NCBI RefSeq assembly: GCF_023516455.1
Contig: NZ_JAMGBA010000002.1
Location: 1,001,866-1,065,865 of the forward strand
Length of the DNA stretch: 64,000 nucleotides
Direction: 5' to 3'
Origin: Sphingomonas caseinilytica
GTDB taxonomy: Bacteria > Pseudomonadota > Alphaproteobacteria > Sphingomonadales > Sphingomonadaceae
Positions within the stretch are counted from its first letter, which is position 1, and each line of letters begins with the position of its first letter. Positions 20,403 to 30,623 of this stretch are shown one piece after another. The notes beneath the pieces are model-generated. The model saw only the letters and a list, made by a program, of their open reading frames with translations, was not told the DNA's origin and did no database searches. Both the position numbers and the translations under genes were made by a program.

Positions 20403-20712
20403 GAAGCCTGCCACCACGACGGTCGAAAACCGTCACTACGACATCGTGCTTGCGCCGCACATCACCGAAAAGTCGACCATGCTGTCGGAAAATAACGCGG
20501 TGGTGTTCAAGGTCGCCGGCACTGCATCGAAGCCTGAAATCAAGGCGGCGGTGGAAGCGCTGTTCAACGTCAAGGTGACCGGCGTCAACACCATCGTCCA
20601 GAAGGGCAAGTCCAAGCGCTGGAAGGGTGCTCCCTACAAGCGTTCGGACGTCAAGAAAGCGATCGTGACGCTGGCCGAAGGCCAGTCGATCGACATCACG
20701 AGCGGGATCTAA
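20395..20712 (+). CDS. rplW: 50S ribosomal protein L23
   Basis: L23 sits at the tunnel exit and docks trigger factor and SRP. 105 residues: [37 protein letters not shown] and [20 protein letters not shown]. The short N-terminal [16 protein letters not shown] extension is ordinary in alphaproteobacteria. Its ATG lies inside the end of rplD. Confidence 0.97.
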   Translation: MAKKPATTTVENRHYDIVLAPHITEKSTMLSENNAVVFKVAGTASKPEIKAAVEALFNVKVTGVNTIVQKGKSKRWKGAPYKRSDVKKAIVTLAEGQSIDITSGI

Positions 20713-20717
20713 GGATC

Positions 20718-21554
20718 ATGGCACTCAAGCAATATAAGCCGACGAGTCCGGCCCGCCGCGGCCTGATCCTTGTCGACAAATCGTCGCTGTGGAAGGGCAA
20801 GCCAGTCAAGGCTTTGACCGAAGGCAAGCGCAAGACGGGTGGCCGTAACAACAAGGGTCATGTCACGTCGCGCGGTATCGCCGGCGGTCACAAGCAGAAG
20901 TACCGGATTGTCGACTTCAAGCGTCGCACCTGGGACGTCACGGCGACTGTCGAGCGTATCGAGTATGACCCGAACCGCTCGGCCTTCATCGCCCTCATCA
21001 CCTACGAGGGTGGTGAGCAGGCCTACATCCTCGCGCCGCAGCGTCTCGCGCCCGGCGACAAGGTCGTGGCTGGCAAGAAGGTCGACGTGAAGCCCGGCAA
21101 CGCGATGGAGATCGGCCAGATGCCGGTCGGCACCATCGTCCACAATGTCGAGCTGAAGCCTGGCAAGGGCGGTCAGATCGCTCGCGCCGCCGGCACCTAT
21201 GTGCAGGTCGTGGGCCGCGACAAGGGCATGGTCATCGTTCGCCTGAACTCGGGCGAGCAGCGCTATGTCCGCTCGGACTGCATGGCGACGGTTGGCGCGG
21301 TTTCGAACCCCGACAACCAGAACCAGAACTTCGGCAAGGCCGGTCGCACCCGCTGGATGGGCAAGCGTCCGCTGACCCGCGGTGTCGCCAAGAACCCGGT
21401 CGACCACCCGCATGGCGGTGGTGAAGGCCGGACTTCGGGCGGACGTCACCCGGTTACCCCCTGGGGCAAGCCGACCAAGGGTGCTCGCACCCGTCACAAC
21501 AAGGCGACCGACAAGTTTATCATCCGGTCGCGTCACGCGAAGAAGAAGGGCTAA
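20718..21554 (+). CDS. rplB: 50S ribosomal protein L2
   Basis: L2 is required for subunit joining and peptidyl transferase activity. 278 residues; the diagnostic [20 protein letters not shown] loop carries the essential histidine. The N-terminal [20 protein letters not shown] and C-terminal [20 protein letters not shown] are standard. It starts 5 bases after rplW. Confidence 0.98.
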   Translation: MALKQYKPTSPARRGLILVDKSSLWKGKPVKALTEGKRKTGGRNNKGHVTSRGIAGGHKQKYRIVDFKRRTWDVTATVERIEYDPNRSAFIALITYEGGEQAYILAPQRLAPGDKVVAGKKVDVKPGNAMEIGQMPVGTIVHNVELKPGKGGQIARAAGTYVQVVGRDKGMVIVRLNSGEQRYVRSDCMATVGAVSNPDNQNQNFGKAGRTRWMGKRPLTRGVAKNPVDHPHGGGEGRTSGGRHPVTPWGKPTKGARTRHNKATDKFIIRSRHAKKKG

Positions 21555-21560
21555 TCGAAA

Positions 21561-21836
21561 ATGGCTCGTTCCATCTGGAAAGGTCCGTTCGTCGAACTGT
21601 CGCTCCTGAAGAAGGCGGAAGCCGCTCAGGACAAGGGCGGTCGTGCGCCGATCAAGACCTGGTCGCGTCGTTCGACCATCCTGCCGCAGTTCGTTGGCCT
21701 GACCTTCAACGTCTACAACGGCCGCAAGTTCGTGCCGGTGTCCGTCAACGAGGACATGGTTGGCATGAAGCTCGGTGAATTTGCGCCTACGCGCTTCTTC
21801 CCGGGTCACGCTTCCGACAAGAAGGGTAAGCGCTAA
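21561..21836 (+). CDS. rpsS: 30S ribosomal protein S19
   Basis: S19 binds the 30S head with S13 at the A-site finger. 91 residues starting [19 protein letters not shown] and ending [18 protein letters not shown], full length. Its TAA overlaps the rplV ATG (TAATG). Confidence 0.97.
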   Translation: MARSIWKGPFVELSLLKKAEAAQDKGGRAPIKTWSRRSTILPQFVGLTFNVYNGRKFVPVSVNEDMVGMKLGEFAPTRFFPGHASDKKGKR

Positions 21837-22213
21837 TGTCGAAGCCCGTGAGCCCCCGTAAGGTCGGCGATAAGGAAGCGCTGGCGGTCGGCACCATGAT
21901 CCGTGGTTCCGCTCGCAAGCTCAACCTGGTTGCCGGTCTCATCCGCGGCCGCAAGGTCGAGGAAGCCCTCAACATCCTGAAGTTCTCTCCGAAGGGGATG
22001 AGCGAGGATGTGTACAAGGTGCTCGCCTCGGCGGTTGCCAATGCCGAGAACAACCACAACCTCGACGTCGATGCTTTGATCGTCAGCGAGGCTTCGGTTG
22101 GCAAGTCGATCACCATGAAGCGTTTCGCGACCCGCGCCCGCGGCCGCTCGACCCGTATCGAGAAGCCGTTCAGCCGCCTCCGCGTCGTCGTTCGCGAGCA
22201 GGAAGAAGCGTAA
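21836..22213 (+). CDS. rplV: 50S ribosomal protein L22
   Basis: L22 spans the exit tunnel; its loop is the macrolide-resistance site. 125 residues with [20 protein letters not shown] and the loop region [20 protein letters not shown]. Flanked by one-base overlaps with rpsS and rpsC, typical of the tightly packed S10 cluster. Confidence 0.97.
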   Translation: MSKPVSPRKVGDKEALAVGTMIRGSARKLNLVAGLIRGRKVEEALNILKFSPKGMSEDVYKVLASAVANAENNHNLDVDALIVSEASVGKSITMKRFATRARGRSTRIEKPFSRLRVVVREQEEA

Positions 22214-22920
22214 TGGGTCAGAAATCGTCTCCCGTCGGTCTGCGCCTGCAGATCAACCGTACCTGGGACAGCCGCTGGTTCGCGGAAGGCCAGGACTACG
22301 GCCGCCTGCTGCTCGAGGATCTCAAGATCCGCCAGTTCATCTTCAAGACGCTGCCGCAGGCCGCGATCTCGAAGGTGGTCATCGAGCGTCCGGCCAAGCT
22401 GTGCCGCGTGTCGATCTATGCCGCCCGTCCGGGCGTCATCATCGGCAAGAAGGGCTCGGACATCGAGAAGCTGAAGAAGCAGCTTTCGAAGATGACCGGT
22501 TCGGAAGTGAGCCTCAACATCGTCGAAATCCGCAAGCCGGAGATCGATGCGCGTCTCGTCGCACAGGGCGTCGCTGACCAGCTCGAGCGCCGCGTGGCTT
22601 TCCGCCGCGCGATGAAGCGCGCCGTGCAGTCGGCTCTCCGCCTCGGCGCCGAGGGCATTCGTATCACCTGCTCGGGCCGTCTGGGTGGCGCGGAAATCGC
22701 CCGCACCGAATGGTACCGTGAGGGTCGCGTTCCGCTGCACACGCTGCGCGGCAACGTCGACTATGCCGAGGCGCAGGCACACACCGCTTACGGTGTCTGC
22801 GGCGTCAAGGTGTGGGTCTTCAAGGGCGAGATTCTCGGCCATGACCCGCTCGCGCAGGATCGTCTCATGATGGAAGCGCAGACTTCGGGCGTTCGCCCGG
22901 CGCGCGAAGATCGCCGCTAA
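22213..22920 (+). CDS. rpsC: 30S ribosomal protein S3
   Basis: S3 lines the mRNA entry channel and has helicase activity with S4 and S5. 235 residues: [20 protein letters not shown] start, type II KH domain with [18 protein letters not shown], and the C-terminal domain [18 protein letters not shown]. Overlaps rplV by one base. Confidence 0.97.
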   Translation: MGQKSSPVGLRLQINRTWDSRWFAEGQDYGRLLLEDLKIRQFIFKTLPQAAISKVVIERPAKLCRVSIYAARPGVIIGKKGSDIEKLKKQLSKMTGSEVSLNIVEIRKPEIDARLVAQGVADQLERRVAFRRAMKRAVQSALRLGAEGIRITCSGRLGGAEIARTEWYREGRVPLHTLRGNVDYAEAQAHTAYGVCGVKVWVFKGEILGHDPLAQDRLMMEAQTSGVRPAREDRR

Positions 22921-22932
22921 GGAACTGTAGAG

Positions 22933-23364
22933 ATGCTGCAACCGAAACGCACCAAGTTCCGCAAGGCCTTCAAGGGCCGCATCCATGGCAATGCCAAGGG
23001 TGGCACCGAGCTGAACTTCGGCGCCTTTGGCCTGAAGGCCATGGAGCCGGAGCGGATCACCGCGCGCCAGATCGAAGCGGCTCGCCGCGCGATCACGCGT
23101 CACATCCGTCGTCAGGGCCGCTTGTGGATCCGCATTTTCCCGGACGTCCCCGTGTCGTCGAAGCCCGCCGAAGTCCGCATGGGCTCGGGTAAGGGTTCGC
23201 CGGAATTCTGGGTCGCCCGCGTGAAGCCGGGTCGCATCCTGTTCGAGCTGGACGGTGTTCCCGGCCATCTCGCCAAGACCGCCTTCGAGCGTGCAGCCGA
23301 AAAGCTGCCGATCAAGGTCAAGGTCGTCGCCCGCCTGGGTGAATCGCTGGCTGAGGAGGACTAA
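22933..23364 (+). CDS. rplP: 50S ribosomal protein L16
   Basis: L16 organises the A-site and peptidyl transferase region. 143 residues: [40 protein letters not shown] and the [20 protein letters not shown] loop, which in other bacteria carries a hydroxylated arginine. Starts 12 bases after rpsC with TGTAGAG before the ATG. Confidence 0.97.
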   Translation: MLQPKRTKFRKAFKGRIHGNAKGGTELNFGAFGLKAMEPERITARQIEAARRAITRHIRRQGRLWIRIFPDVPVSSKPAEVRMGSGKGSPEFWVARVKPGRILFELDGVPGHLAKTAFERAAEKLPIKVKVVARLGESLAEED

Positions 23365-23366
23365 TC

Positions 23367-23573
23367 GTGGCCAAGAAGGATAACCTGACGGTCAAGACCG
23401 ACGATCAGCTGGCAACCCAGCTGTCGGATCTGAAGCGCGAGCAGTTCAACCTGCGCTTCCAGGCCGCCACCAACCAGCTCGAGAAGCCGAGCCGGGTGCG
23501 CGAAGTTCGTCGCACTATTGCCCGGATCAAGACGCTGCAGACCGTTCGCGCAAGCGAAGCGGCCAAGGCGTAA
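23367..23573 (+). CDS. rpmC: 50S ribosomal protein L29
   Basis: L29 borders the tunnel exit next to L23. 68 residues, two-helix protein with [20 protein letters not shown] and [13 protein letters not shown]. It uses a GTG start at 23367, two bases after the rplP stop. Length is normal. Confidence 0.95.
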   Translation: MAKKDNLTVKTDDQLATQLSDLKREQFNLRFQAATNQLEKPSRVREVRRTIARIKTLQTVRASEAAKA

Positions 23574-23585
23574 GGAGTATTTGAG

Positions 23586-23936
23586 ATGCCGAAGCGCGTC
23601 CTCACTGGCACCGTGGTGTCGGACAAGGGTGACAAGACGGTGGTGGTCCGTGTCGAACGTCGGGTGAAGCACCCGCTGTACGGCAAGATCATCAAGCTGT
23701 CGAAGAAGTACCATGCCCACGACGAAGGCAATGCCTTCAAGGCGGGCGAGCAGGTTCGCATTCAGGAATGCGCGCCGATTTCGAAGCTGAAGAGCTGGAC
23801 CGTTCTCGATCGCGTCGGCGCCGCCCCTGCGGAAGTCGCCGAGATGATCGAAGGCGACGTTCCGGAGAAGCCGGCGAAGGCAACCAAGGCAGCGAAGGGC
23901 AAGGCGAAAGCCGAGCCGGAAGCAGCCGAAGCTTAA
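23586..23936 (+). CDS. rpsQ: 30S ribosomal protein S17 with C-terminal extension
   Basis: S17 is a primary 16S rRNA-binding protein with an OB fold. The standard part is residues 1-80: [40 protein letters not shown] and [20 protein letters not shown]. The remaining 36 residues form a Lys/Ala/Glu tail ([19 protein letters not shown]) absent from enterobacterial S17, which is about 84 residues. The tail is probably flexible. Confidence 0.96.
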   Translation: MPKRVLTGTVVSDKGDKTVVVRVERRVKHPLYGKIIKLSKKYHAHDEGNAFKAGEQVRIQECAPISKLKSWTVLDRVGAAPAEVAEMIEGDVPEKPAKATKAAKGKAKAEPEAAEA

Positions 23937-23951
23937 GGAAGGACTGAACTC

Positions 23952-24320
23952 ATGATCCAGATGCAGTCCAACCTCGAGGTTGCGGACAACAGCGGCGCGA
24001 AGCGCGTCCAGTGCATCAAGGTGCTGGGCGGCTCGAAGCGCCGTACTGCCGGCGTCGGCGACATCATCGTCGTCAGCGTCAAGGAAGCCGCTCCGCGCGG
24101 CCGCGTGAAGAAGGGCGACGTTCACCGTGCGGTGATCGTTCGTACCGCGAAGGACATCCGCCGTCCCGACGGCTCGGTGATCCGTTTCGACAGCAACGCG
24201 GCAGTGCTGGTGAACAAGAACGAAGAGCCGATCGGCACCCGTATTTTCGGGCCGGTGGTTCGTGAGCTGCGCGCGAAGAAGCACATGAAGATCATTTCGC
24301 TCGCGCCGGAGGTGCTGTGA
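23952..24320 (+). CDS. rplN: 50S ribosomal protein L14
   Basis: L14 forms an intersubunit bridge and the landing site of RsfS. 122 residues: [40 protein letters not shown] and [20 protein letters not shown]. Full standard length. Its stop overlaps the rplX start by one base. Confidence 0.97.
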   Translation: MIQMQSNLEVADNSGAKRVQCIKVLGGSKRRTAGVGDIIVVSVKEAAPRGRVKKGDVHRAVIVRTAKDIRRPDGSVIRFDSNAAVLVNKNEEPIGTRIFGPVVRELRAKKHMKIISLAPEVL

Positions 24321-24640
24321 TGTCGGCCGCGAAGATCCGCAAGGGTGACAAGGTCGTAGTCCTGTCGGGCCGCGACAAGGGCAAGACCGGCGAAGTCATT
24401 TCGTCGTCGCCGAAGGAAGGCAAGGTTACCGTGTCCGGCGTCAACGTCGCGACGCGCCACCGCAAGCCGACCCAGCTGAACCCGCAGGGTGGCCTGGAGC
24501 GCAAGGAAGCGCCGATGCACATCTCAAAGGTCGCGATCGCCGACCCGAAGGATGGCAAGGCAACCCGCGTCCGCTTCGAGCTGGTCGGCGACAAGAAGGT
24601 CCGCGTTGCTGCGCGGTCCGGGGAGAAGATCGATGGCTGA
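24320..24640 (+). CDS. rplX: 50S ribosomal protein L24
   Basis: L24 is an assembly initiator near the tunnel exit. 106 residues with the KOW motif [20 protein letters not shown] and [16 protein letters not shown]. The ATG at 24320 shares its A with the rplN TGA. The end overlaps rplE by 8 bases. Confidence 0.96.
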   Translation: MSAAKIRKGDKVVVLSGRDKGKTGEVISSSPKEGKVTVSGVNVATRHRKPTQLNPQGGLERKEAPMHISKVAIADPKDGKATRVRFELVGDKKVRVAARSGEKIDG

Positions 24641-25211
24641 GAAGGCTTACACCCCTCGCCTGAAGAAGGACTATGACGACCGCATCGCCAAGGCGATGAC
24701 CGAGAAGTTCGGCTACAAGAACGCTCTTGAAGTGCCGAAGCTCGAAAAGATCGTCATCAACATGGGCGTCGGCGAGGCGACCCAGGACAAGAAGAAGGTC
24801 GAGCAGGCCGCTGCCGAGATGGAAAAGATCTCGGGTCAGAAGCCTGTCATCACCAAGGCGAAGAAGTCGATCGCGCAGTTCAAGTTGCGTGAAGGCATGC
24901 CGATCGGTTGCAAGGTTACCCTGCGCCGCGAACGCATGTTCGAGTTCCTCGACCGCCTGGTGACCATCGCTCTCCCGCGCGTCCGCGACTTCCGTGGTTT
25001 GAACCCAAAGTCGTTCGACGGCCGTGGCAACTATGCGATGGGTCTCAAGGAGCAGATCGTGTTCCCCGAGATCAATTACGATCAGATCGAAAAGGTCCGG
25101 GGCATGGACATCATCATCACCACGACCGCGAAGACGGACGAGGAAGCGCGCGAATTGCTGCGTCTCTTCAACTTCCCCTTCCCGGCCGAAGCAGAAAAGG
25201 TGGCCGCGTAA
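24633..25211 (+). CDS. rplE: 50S ribosomal protein L5
   Basis: L5 binds 5S rRNA in the central protuberance. 192 residues from the ATG at 24633 ([20 protein letters not shown]), with [39 protein letters not shown] and [20 protein letters not shown]. Longer upstream in-frame starts would fall inside rplX and are rejected. About 12 residues longer than the E. coli protein at the N-terminus. Confidence 0.96.
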   Translation: MAEKAYTPRLKKDYDDRIAKAMTEKFGYKNALEVPKLEKIVINMGVGEATQDKKKVEQAAAEMEKISGQKPVITKAKKSIAQFKLREGMPIGCKVTLRRERMFEFLDRLVTIALPRVRDFRGLNPKSFDGRGNYAMGLKEQIVFPEINYDQIEKVRGMDIIITTTAKTDEEARELLRLFNFPFPAEAEKVAA

Positions 25212-25234
25212 GCGGCTATTGGAGAACTTAAGTC

Positions 25235-25540
25235 ATGGCGAAACTGAGTTCCGTGAACAAGAACGAGCGTCGCAAGAAGCTCGTCGCGAAGACCGCGGCG
25301 AAGCGTGCGAAGCTCAAGGCGATTGCGAATGATACCTCGGTCGACGAGACCGAGCGCCTCATCGCGCGCCTCAAGATGGCCGAGCTGCCGCGTAACGGCA
25401 ACCCGACCCGCATCCGCAACCGCTGCGAACTGACTGGTCGTTCGCGCGGCTTCTATCGCAAGTTCCGCCTGTCGCGGATCATGCTTCGGGAACTGGGCAA
25501 CAAAGGCCTGATTCCTGGTCTGACCAAGTCGAGCTGGTAA
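25235..25540 (+). CDS. rpsN: 30S ribosomal protein S14
   Basis: S14 completes the 30S head. 101 residues: [20 protein letters not shown] and [20 protein letters not shown]. Only one cysteine is present in the RCELTGR region, so this is the zinc-free (C-minus) long form, as expected in proteobacteria. Confidence 0.97.
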   Translation: MAKLSSVNKNERRKKLVAKTAAKRAKLKAIANDTSVDETERLIARLKMAELPRNGNPTRIRNRCELTGRSRGFYRKFRLSRIMLRELGNKGLIPGLTKSSW

Positions 25541-25549
25541 GGGCTAAAG

Positions 25550-25945
25550 ATGCCGATGACCGATCCATTGGGTGATATGCTCACCCGCATCCGTAACGGC
25601 CAGCAGGCGCGCAAGGACTCGATCCTGACGCCGGCGTCGAAGCTTCGTGCCCATGTGCTCGATGTGCTTCAGCGCGAAGGCTATATCCGCGGTTATTCCG
25701 AAGAAGAGCTTGCTGGCCAGAAGGGCCTGCGCATCGAGCTCAAATATTTCGAAGGCCAACCCGCGATCCAGCACTTGGCTCGCGTGTCGAAGCCGGGCCG
25801 CCGCGTCTACTCGGGCGCTCGCGAGCTCCCGCGCATTCGCAACGGCCTTGGAATCACCATCGTGTCGACGCCTCGCGGCGTTCTGTCGGACGCGGAAGCG
25901 CGCGACCAGAATGTCGGCGGCGAAGTCCTGGCGGAGGTATTCTAA
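25550..25945 (+). CDS. rpsH: 30S ribosomal protein S8
   Basis: S8 binds helix 21 of 16S rRNA; in enterobacteria it represses the spc operon at rplE. 131 residues: [39 protein letters not shown] and [20 protein letters not shown]. Overlaps rplF by one base. Confidence 0.97.
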   Translation: MPMTDPLGDMLTRIRNGQQARKDSILTPASKLRAHVLDVLQREGYIRGYSEEELAGQKGLRIELKYFEGQPAIQHLARVSKPGRRVYSGARELPRIRNGLGITIVSTPRGVLSDAEARDQNVGGEVLAEVF

Positions 25946-26481
25946 TGTCCCGCATTGGTAAAAGGCCGGTCGTGACGCCTGCTGGCGTCACCGCGACCAT
26001 CGAGGGCCAGACCCTGACGGTGAAGGGCCCGAAGGGCACGCTGTCGATGAAGCTGCTCGACGATCTCGTGAAGTATGAGATCGGCGAAGGCGAAATCCGC
26101 GTGACTCCGCTTGTCGACGCGCAGCGCAACCGCGCCGCGTGGGGCATGCAGCGGACCAACGTCCAGAACCTGGTCACGGGTGTCACCGACGGTTTCAGCA
26201 AGGTGCTGGAAATCACCGGCGTCGGCTACCGTGCGCAGGCCCAGGGCAAGAACCTGAAGCTGCAGCTCGGCTACAGCCACGACGTCAATGTCGCGGTTCC
26301 GGAAGGGCTTGAGGTCAAGACCCCGGACAACACGACCGTCGAGATCAGCGGCATCGACCGGCAGAAGGTCGGTCAGCTGGCCGCCGAAATCCGCCGCTGG
26401 CGCAAGCCGGAGCCCTACAAGGGCAAGGGTATCAAGTATCGCGGCGAGTATATCTTCCGCAAAGAAGGCAAGAAGAAGTAA
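25945..26481 (+). CDS. rplF: 50S ribosomal protein L6
   Basis: L6 sits near the sarcin-ricin loop and GTPase centre. 178 residues in two similar RNA-binding domains: [20 protein letters not shown] at the start, and the C-terminal signature [20 protein letters not shown]. Full length; start overlaps the rpsH stop (TAATG). Confidence 0.97.
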   Translation: MSRIGKRPVVTPAGVTATIEGQTLTVKGPKGTLSMKLLDDLVKYEIGEGEIRVTPLVDAQRNRAAWGMQRTNVQNLVTGVTDGFSKVLEITGVGYRAQAQGKNLKLQLGYSHDVNVAVPEGLEVKTPDNTTVEISGIDRQKVGQLAAEIRRWRKPEPYKGKGIKYRGEYIFRKEGKKK

Positions 26482-26484
26482 GCC

Positions 26485-26838
26485 ATGGCGAAACTCTCTC
26501 TCTTCGATCGCCGCAAGCGCCGGGTTCGTACCGCGCTGCGCGCACGTGCCGCGGGCAAGCCGCGCCTCAGCGTTCACCGCTCGGGCAAGCACATCTACGC
26601 CCAGGTCATCGACGATGCCGCCGGCAAGACGCTGGTGTCGGCTTCGACCCTGGACAAGGACGTCAAGGGCAAGACCGGCGCGACCCGCGAAGTCGCTGCA
26701 GCGGTCGGCAAGACCCTGGCCGAGCGCGCCAAGAAGGCGGGCGTATCCGCGGTCGTGTTCGACCGTGGCGGCTTCCTGTTCCATGGCCGGGTGAAGGCCC
26801 TGGCCGATGCCGCCCGCGAAGGCGGATTGGAGTTCTAA
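26485..26838 (+). CDS. rplR: 50S ribosomal protein L18
   Basis: L18 anchors 5S rRNA. 117 residues with an N-terminal basic arm ([20 protein letters not shown]), [20 protein letters not shown] and the C-terminal [20 protein letters not shown]. Standard size. It ends directly against the rpsE start. Confidence 0.97.
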   Translation: MAKLSLFDRRKRRVRTALRARAAGKPRLSVHRSGKHIYAQVIDDAAGKTLVSASTLDKDVKGKTGATREVAAAVGKTLAERAKKAGVSAVVFDRGGFLFHGRVKALADAAREGGLEF

Positions 26839-27573
26839 ATGGCTGACGAAAACGAAACCCCGCAGGTGGAAGCTCCCGCCGAAGCGACGACCGAAGCTGC
26901 TCCAGCAGCCGCTCCGGAAGCGCGCGAAGGTCGCGGTCCGCGTGGCGGCCGTGGTCGTGGTGGCGGCGGCCGTGACAACCGTGGTGGCGGCCGTGGCCGT
27001 CGCGACGATCGTCGTGGCAACCGCGACGAGGAAGCCGGCGAAGAACTGATCGAGAAGCTGGTTCACATCAACCGCGTCTCGAAGACGGTTAAGGGCGGCA
27101 AGCGCTTCGGCTTTGCGGCGCTGGTCGTGGTTGGCGACGGCAAGGGCCGCGCCGGCTTCGGTCACGGCAAGGCTCGCGAAGTGCCGGAAGCCATCTCCAA
27201 GGCCACTGCGGCTGCGAAGAAGGCGATGGTCCGCGTCCCGCTCAAGGATGGCCGCACCCTGCACCATGACGGCCTCGGCCACTTCGGTGCCGGTCGCGTT
27301 ACGGTCCGCACCGCCCCGGCGGGTACCGGCATCATTGCCGGCGGTCCGATGCGCGCCGTGTTCGAGAGCCTGGGCGTCCACGACGTGGTCACCAAGTCGG
27401 TCGGCACGTCCAACCCCTACAACATGATCCGCGCGACCTTTGAGGCGCTCAAGGATCAGACCAGCCCCCGCTCGGTCGCCCAGCGTCGTGGCAAGAAGGT
27501 TGCTGACCTTCTCGGCCGTGGCGGAATGGACAAGGCCGAGGCGGAAGCGACCGCCGAAGCGGTCACGGAGTAA
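26839..27573 (+). CDS. rpsE: 30S ribosomal protein S5 with acidic and RGG N-terminal extension
   Basis: S5 acts in decoding fidelity and mRNA unwinding. The ribosomal core starts near residue 66 ([20 protein letters not shown]) with [20 protein letters not shown] and the C-terminal [17 protein letters not shown]. Before it lies an acidic Ala/Glu stretch (1-30) and an Arg/Gly-rich segment (about 31-63, [20 protein letters not shown]), giving 244 residues against about 166 in E. coli. RGG-type heads are seen on S5 in several alphaproteobacteria and could bind RNA. Confidence 0.96.
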   Translation: MADENETPQVEAPAEATTEAAPAAAPEAREGRGPRGGRGRGGGGRDNRGGGRGRRDDRRGNRDEEAGEELIEKLVHINRVSKTVKGGKRFGFAALVVVGDGKGRAGFGHGKAREVPEAISKATAAAKKAMVRVPLKDGRTLHHDGLGHFGAGRVTVRTAPAGTGIIAGGPMRAVFESLGVHDVVTKSVGTSNPYNMIRATFEALKDQTSPRSVAQRRGKKVADLLGRGGMDKAEAEATAEAVTE

Positions 27574-27579
27574 TTTGTG

Positions 27580-27756
27580 ATGGCCAAGATCAAGATCACC
27601 CAGACCGGATCGCCGATCCGCCGTCACAAGACCCAGCGGGCGACCCTCGTCGGCCTGGGCCTCAACAAGATGCACCGCACGGTTGAGGTCGAGGCGACGC
27701 CGGAAGTGCTCGGCCAGGTGCGCAAGGTCGCGCACCTCCTGAAGGTCGAAGACTAA
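27580..27756 (+). CDS. rpmD: 50S ribosomal protein L30
   Basis: Short 58-residue L30, [20 protein letters not shown] start, [20 protein letters not shown] and a C-terminal [15 protein letters not shown] at 27580 is chosen over the GTG immediately before it. Sits between rpsE and rplO as in the usual spc operon. Its small size explains why it is easily missed. Confidence 0.95.
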   Translation: MAKIKITQTGSPIRRHKTQRATLVGLGLNKMHRTVEVEATPEVLGQVRKVAHLLKVED

Positions 27757-27830
27757 TCAATTGAGTATCGAGACCGGGTGGCGCCGCCATCCGGTTTCAT
27801 GCGCGACAAAAGCGAAAGCGAGTGCAAGAC

Positions 27831-28379
27831 ATGACTATCAAGATCAACGAACTCCGCGACAATCCTGGTGCCCGCAAGAGCCGCGTTCGCGTCGGCCGCG
27901 GCATCGGTTCGGGCCTGGGCAAGACCGCGGGCCGCGGCCAGAAGGGCCAGAAGAGCCGCTCGGGCGTCTCGATCAAGGGCTTCGAGGGCGGCCAGATGCC
28001 GCTCCACATGCGTCTGCCGAAGCGTGGCTTCAACAACATCTTCGCCAAGGATTATGCCGAGGTGAACCTCGGCGCGGTCCAGAAGCTGATCGACGCCGGC
28101 AAGATCGACGCCAAGAAGCTGCTCGACCATGACGCGCTGAAGGCTGCTGGCCTCGCTCGTGGCGGCAAGGACGGCGTCCGCCTCCTCGGCAAGGGCGAGT
28201 TCAAGGCCAAGGCCAGCTTCAAGGTTGCCGGCGTGTCCAAGGGCGCTCGCGAGGCAGTCGAAAAGGCTGGCGGAAGCATCGAGCTCATCGAGCGCAAGGA
28301 TCCTGCTGCCCTGGCTGCTGCCAAGAAGGGCAAGACCCGCGACGCAAAGCTCGCCGCCAAGGCCGAGAAGAAGGCTTAA
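27831..28379 (+). CDS. rplO: 50S ribosomal protein L15
   Basis: L15 is a late 50S assembly protein. 182 residues: [20 protein letters not shown], the glycine-rich [39 protein letters not shown], and the C-terminal [13 protein letters not shown] basic Lys/Ala tail of about 25 residues ([26 protein letters not shown]) extends past the usual end. ATG at 27831 gives the family start. Confidence 0.96.
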   Translation: MTIKINELRDNPGARKSRVRVGRGIGSGLGKTAGRGQKGQKSRSGVSIKGFEGGQMPLHMRLPKRGFNNIFAKDYAEVNLGAVQKLIDAGKIDAKKLLDHDALKAAGLARGGKDGVRLLGKGEFKAKASFKVAGVSKGAREAVEKAGGSIELIERKDPAALAAAKKGKTRDAKLAAKAEKKA

Positions 28380-28430
28380 CGGCTTTCTGCGGCAAGGGGG
28401 CTTCGCAACGGGCTTCCAGTGACTATATCG

Positions 28431-28470
28431 GGCGGCGGGGGGCAATAGTCCGTCGCCGCCTGACTTTCTT
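28431..28470 (+). terminator. Hairpin in rplO-secY spacer, possible attenuator
   Basis: GGCGGCG (28431-28437) pairs with CGCCGCC (28454-28460) and is followed by a pyrimidine stretch (TGACTTTCTT). The T-run is poor, so partial termination or processing before secY is a tentative reading. Confidence 0.35.
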
Positions 28471-28483
28471 CTAGGGATATTCG

Positions 28484-29854
28484 ATGGCATCCGCAGCCGA
28501 ACAACTGGCCGCCAATATTTCGCTTTCGACGTTTTCGAAGGCGACCGAGCTCAAGAAGCGGCTCTGGTTCACCCTCGGTGCACTGGTCCTGTTCCGGTTG
28601 CTTTCCTTCGTTCCAATTCCGGGCATCGATCCGCGCGCGCTGGCAAGCCTGTTCCAGACGCAGCAAGGTGGCGTCCTCGACTTCTTCAACACCTTCTCGG
28701 GCGGCAGCCTGGAGCGCATGTCCATCATCGCGCTTGGCGTCATGCCCTACATCACGGCATCGATTGTCGTTCAGCTCGCTGCCTCGCTCTATGAGCCGTG
28801 GAAGGCGCTGAAGAAGGAAGGCGAGACTGGCCGCAAACGGCTGAACCAATATACCCGCTACCTCACCGTTGCTCTCACCATGGTGCAGGGCTGGTTCATC
28901 GCGGTCGGACTTGAGGGCCTGGCAGCGACGCAGGGCGTTGGCGCGGTAGTGGAGCCGGGCCTGTTGTTCCGGGTCGCGGCCACGGTCAGCCTCGTCGGCG
29001 GCACCTTGTTCCTGATGTGGATCGGCGAACAGATCACCAGCCGCGGTATCGGCAACGGTGTTTCCCTCATCATCATGGCCGGCATAGTCGCCTCGCTCCC
29101 GCGTACCCTGGCGCAGCTGTTCGAAGGCGGCCGCACCGGATCCATGGACCCCATCGTCGTATTCGGAATCGTCATCGCGGTCGTCGCGCTGGTCCTGTTC
29201 ATCTGCTTCATGGAGCGGGCGCAGCGCCGCGTGCTGATCCAGTATCCGAAGCGCCAGACAGCTCGCGGCCTGATGCAGCAGGAGCGCAGCCACCTGCCGC
29301 TCAAGCTCAACACTGCCGGCGTCATCCCACCGATCTTCGCTTCGTCGCTGCTTCTGATGCCGCTGACCGTCCTTCAGTTTGCAGGCGGCAGCGCGACCAA
29401 TCCGGACAGCTCGTCGGGCGAATGGCTGATCACCATCAGCACCTATCTGCAGCACGGCGCGCCGCTCTACCTGGCGCTCTACGCATCCGGCATCATCTTC
29501 TTCTGTTTCTTCTACACGGCGGTGCAGTTCAATTCGGAAGAGACGGCCGAGAACCTGAAGCGCCACGGCGGCTTCATCCCCGGCATTCGCCCGGGCAAGG
29601 CGACGGAGCAATATTTCGACTATCTGCTCAACCGCATTACGGTGATCGGCGCAGCCTATCTCGTGCTGATCTGCCTCATCCCTGAGATCGCGCTGAGCCA
29701 GGCGGGCATCGCCTTCTACCTCGGCGGAACCAGCCTGCTGATCGTGGTCAACGTGACCATGGATACCGTCAGCCAGATCCAGAGCCACTTGATCGCCCAC
29801 CAATATGGCGATTTGATCAAGAAGGCGAAGTTGAAGGGCGGGCGCCGCCGCTAA
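28484..29854 (+). CDS. secY: Preprotein translocase subunit SecY
   Basis: Central channel of the Sec translocon in the inner membrane. 456 residues with ten hydrophobic helices, including the plug region FVPIPGIDPRALA after TM1 and GETGRKRLNQYTRYLTV. The C-terminal loop KRHGGFIPGIRPGKATEQY is the SecA/ribosome-contacting signature. Start ATSAEQL-like (MASAAEQLAANI) is standard for alphaproteobacteria. Genes for SecE/SecG are not in the window. Confidence 0.97.
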   Translation: MASAAEQLAANISLSTFSKATELKKRLWFTLGALVLFRLLSFVPIPGIDPRALASLFQTQQGGVLDFFNTFSGGSLERMSIIALGVMPYITASIVVQLAASLYEPWKALKKEGETGRKRLNQYTRYLTVALTMVQGWFIAVGLEGLAATQGVGAVVEPGLLFRVAATVSLVGGTLFLMWIGEQITSRGIGNGVSLIIMAGIVASLPRTLAQLFEGGRTGSMDPIVVFGIVIAVVALVLFICFMERAQRRVLIQYPKRQTARGLMQQERSHLPLKLNTAGVIPPIFASSLLLMPLTVLQFAGGSATNPDSSSGEWLITISTYLQHGAPLYLALYASGIIFFCFFYTAVQFNSEETAENLKRHGGFIPGIRPGKATEQYFDYLLNRITVIGAAYLVLICLIPEIALSQAGIAFYLGGTSLLIVVNVTMDTVSQIQSHLIAHQYGDLIKKAKLKGGRRR

Positions 29855-29885
29855 GGCGGGCTTACGTCACAGGGGAGAATTTCTG

Positions 29886-30530
29886 GTGGACATTATTCTG
29901 CTGGGACCGCCGGGGGCGGGCAAGGGGACCCAGGCCAAGCGGCTCGAACAGAACCGCGGCATGGTCCAGATGTCGACCGGCGACATGCTGCGCGAAGCGG
30001 TTGCCAACGGCACGCCGACCGGCCTTAAGGCCAAAGCGGTGATGGAGGCCGGCGAGCTGGTGTCCGACGCCATCGTGTCGGCGCTTATCGGTGAGCGGCT
30101 GGACCGCGGCTGTGCCCACGGCGCGATTTTCGATGGCTTTCCGCGCACCAAGCATCAGGCCGAAGCGCTGGAGATCCTGCTCGACGAGCGCGGGCGGAAG
30201 CTCAACCATGTGATCGAGCTGGTGGTCGACGAGGAAATGCTGGTCGAGCGTATCACCGGCCGCTTCACCTGCGCCAACTGCGGCGCGGGCTATCACGATA
30301 AATTCCACCGGCCGAAGGTCGATGGAACCTGCGACGTCTGCGGGCATCATGAATTCAAGCGCCGTCCGGACGATAATGAGCAGACCGTCCGCACGCGCAT
30401 GGCCGAGTATCGCGCCAAGACTGCGCCGATCCTGCCGATCTACGAGGAAAAAGGCCTGGTTCGCCGCGTAGATGGCATGGCCAGCGTCGATGAAGTCGCC
30501 GCGGCGATCGACGCCATTCTCGACAGCTAG
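29886..30530 (+). CDS. adk: Adenylate kinase
   Basis: Converts ATP and AMP to two ADP in the cytoplasm. 214 residues, GTG start at 29886, P-loop GPPGAGKGTQ (7-16), DGFPRT AMP site. The long LID domain has a four-cysteine zinc finger (Cys129, Cys132, Cys149, Cys152), which many alphaproteobacterial enzymes have and E. coli lacks. It follows secY by 31 bases. In most relatives rpsM comes next; here it does not. Confidence 0.97.
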   Translation: MDIILLGPPGAGKGTQAKRLEQNRGMVQMSTGDMLREAVANGTPTGLKAKAVMEAGELVSDAIVSALIGERLDRGCAHGAIFDGFPRTKHQAEALEILLDERGRKLNHVIELVVDEEMLVERITGRFTCANCGAGYHDKFHRPKVDGTCDVCGHHEFKRRPDDNEQTVRTRMAEYRAKTAPILPIYEEKGLVRRVDGMASVDEVAAAIDAILDS

Positions 30531-30536
30531 ACCAAT

Positions 30537-30612
30537 CGTCATTGCGAGGCGCGTAGCGCCGTGGCAATCCATTGCTAGAGCGCTGGATTGCTTCGCTGCG
30601 CTCGCAATGACG
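30537..30612. repeat. Cruciform-type dispersed repeat after adk
   Basis: Outer arms CGTCATTGCGAG (30537-30548) and CTCGCAATGACG (30601-30612) are perfect inverted copies. Inner arms GCAATCCA (30564-30571) and TGGATTGC (30584-30591) also match. The CGTCATTGCGAG...GGCAATCCA form is a widespread dispersed palindromic element of proteobacteria. It stands exactly where the ribosomal gene order breaks off. Confidence 0.9.
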
Positions 30613-30623
30613 GGGGACTTGCG

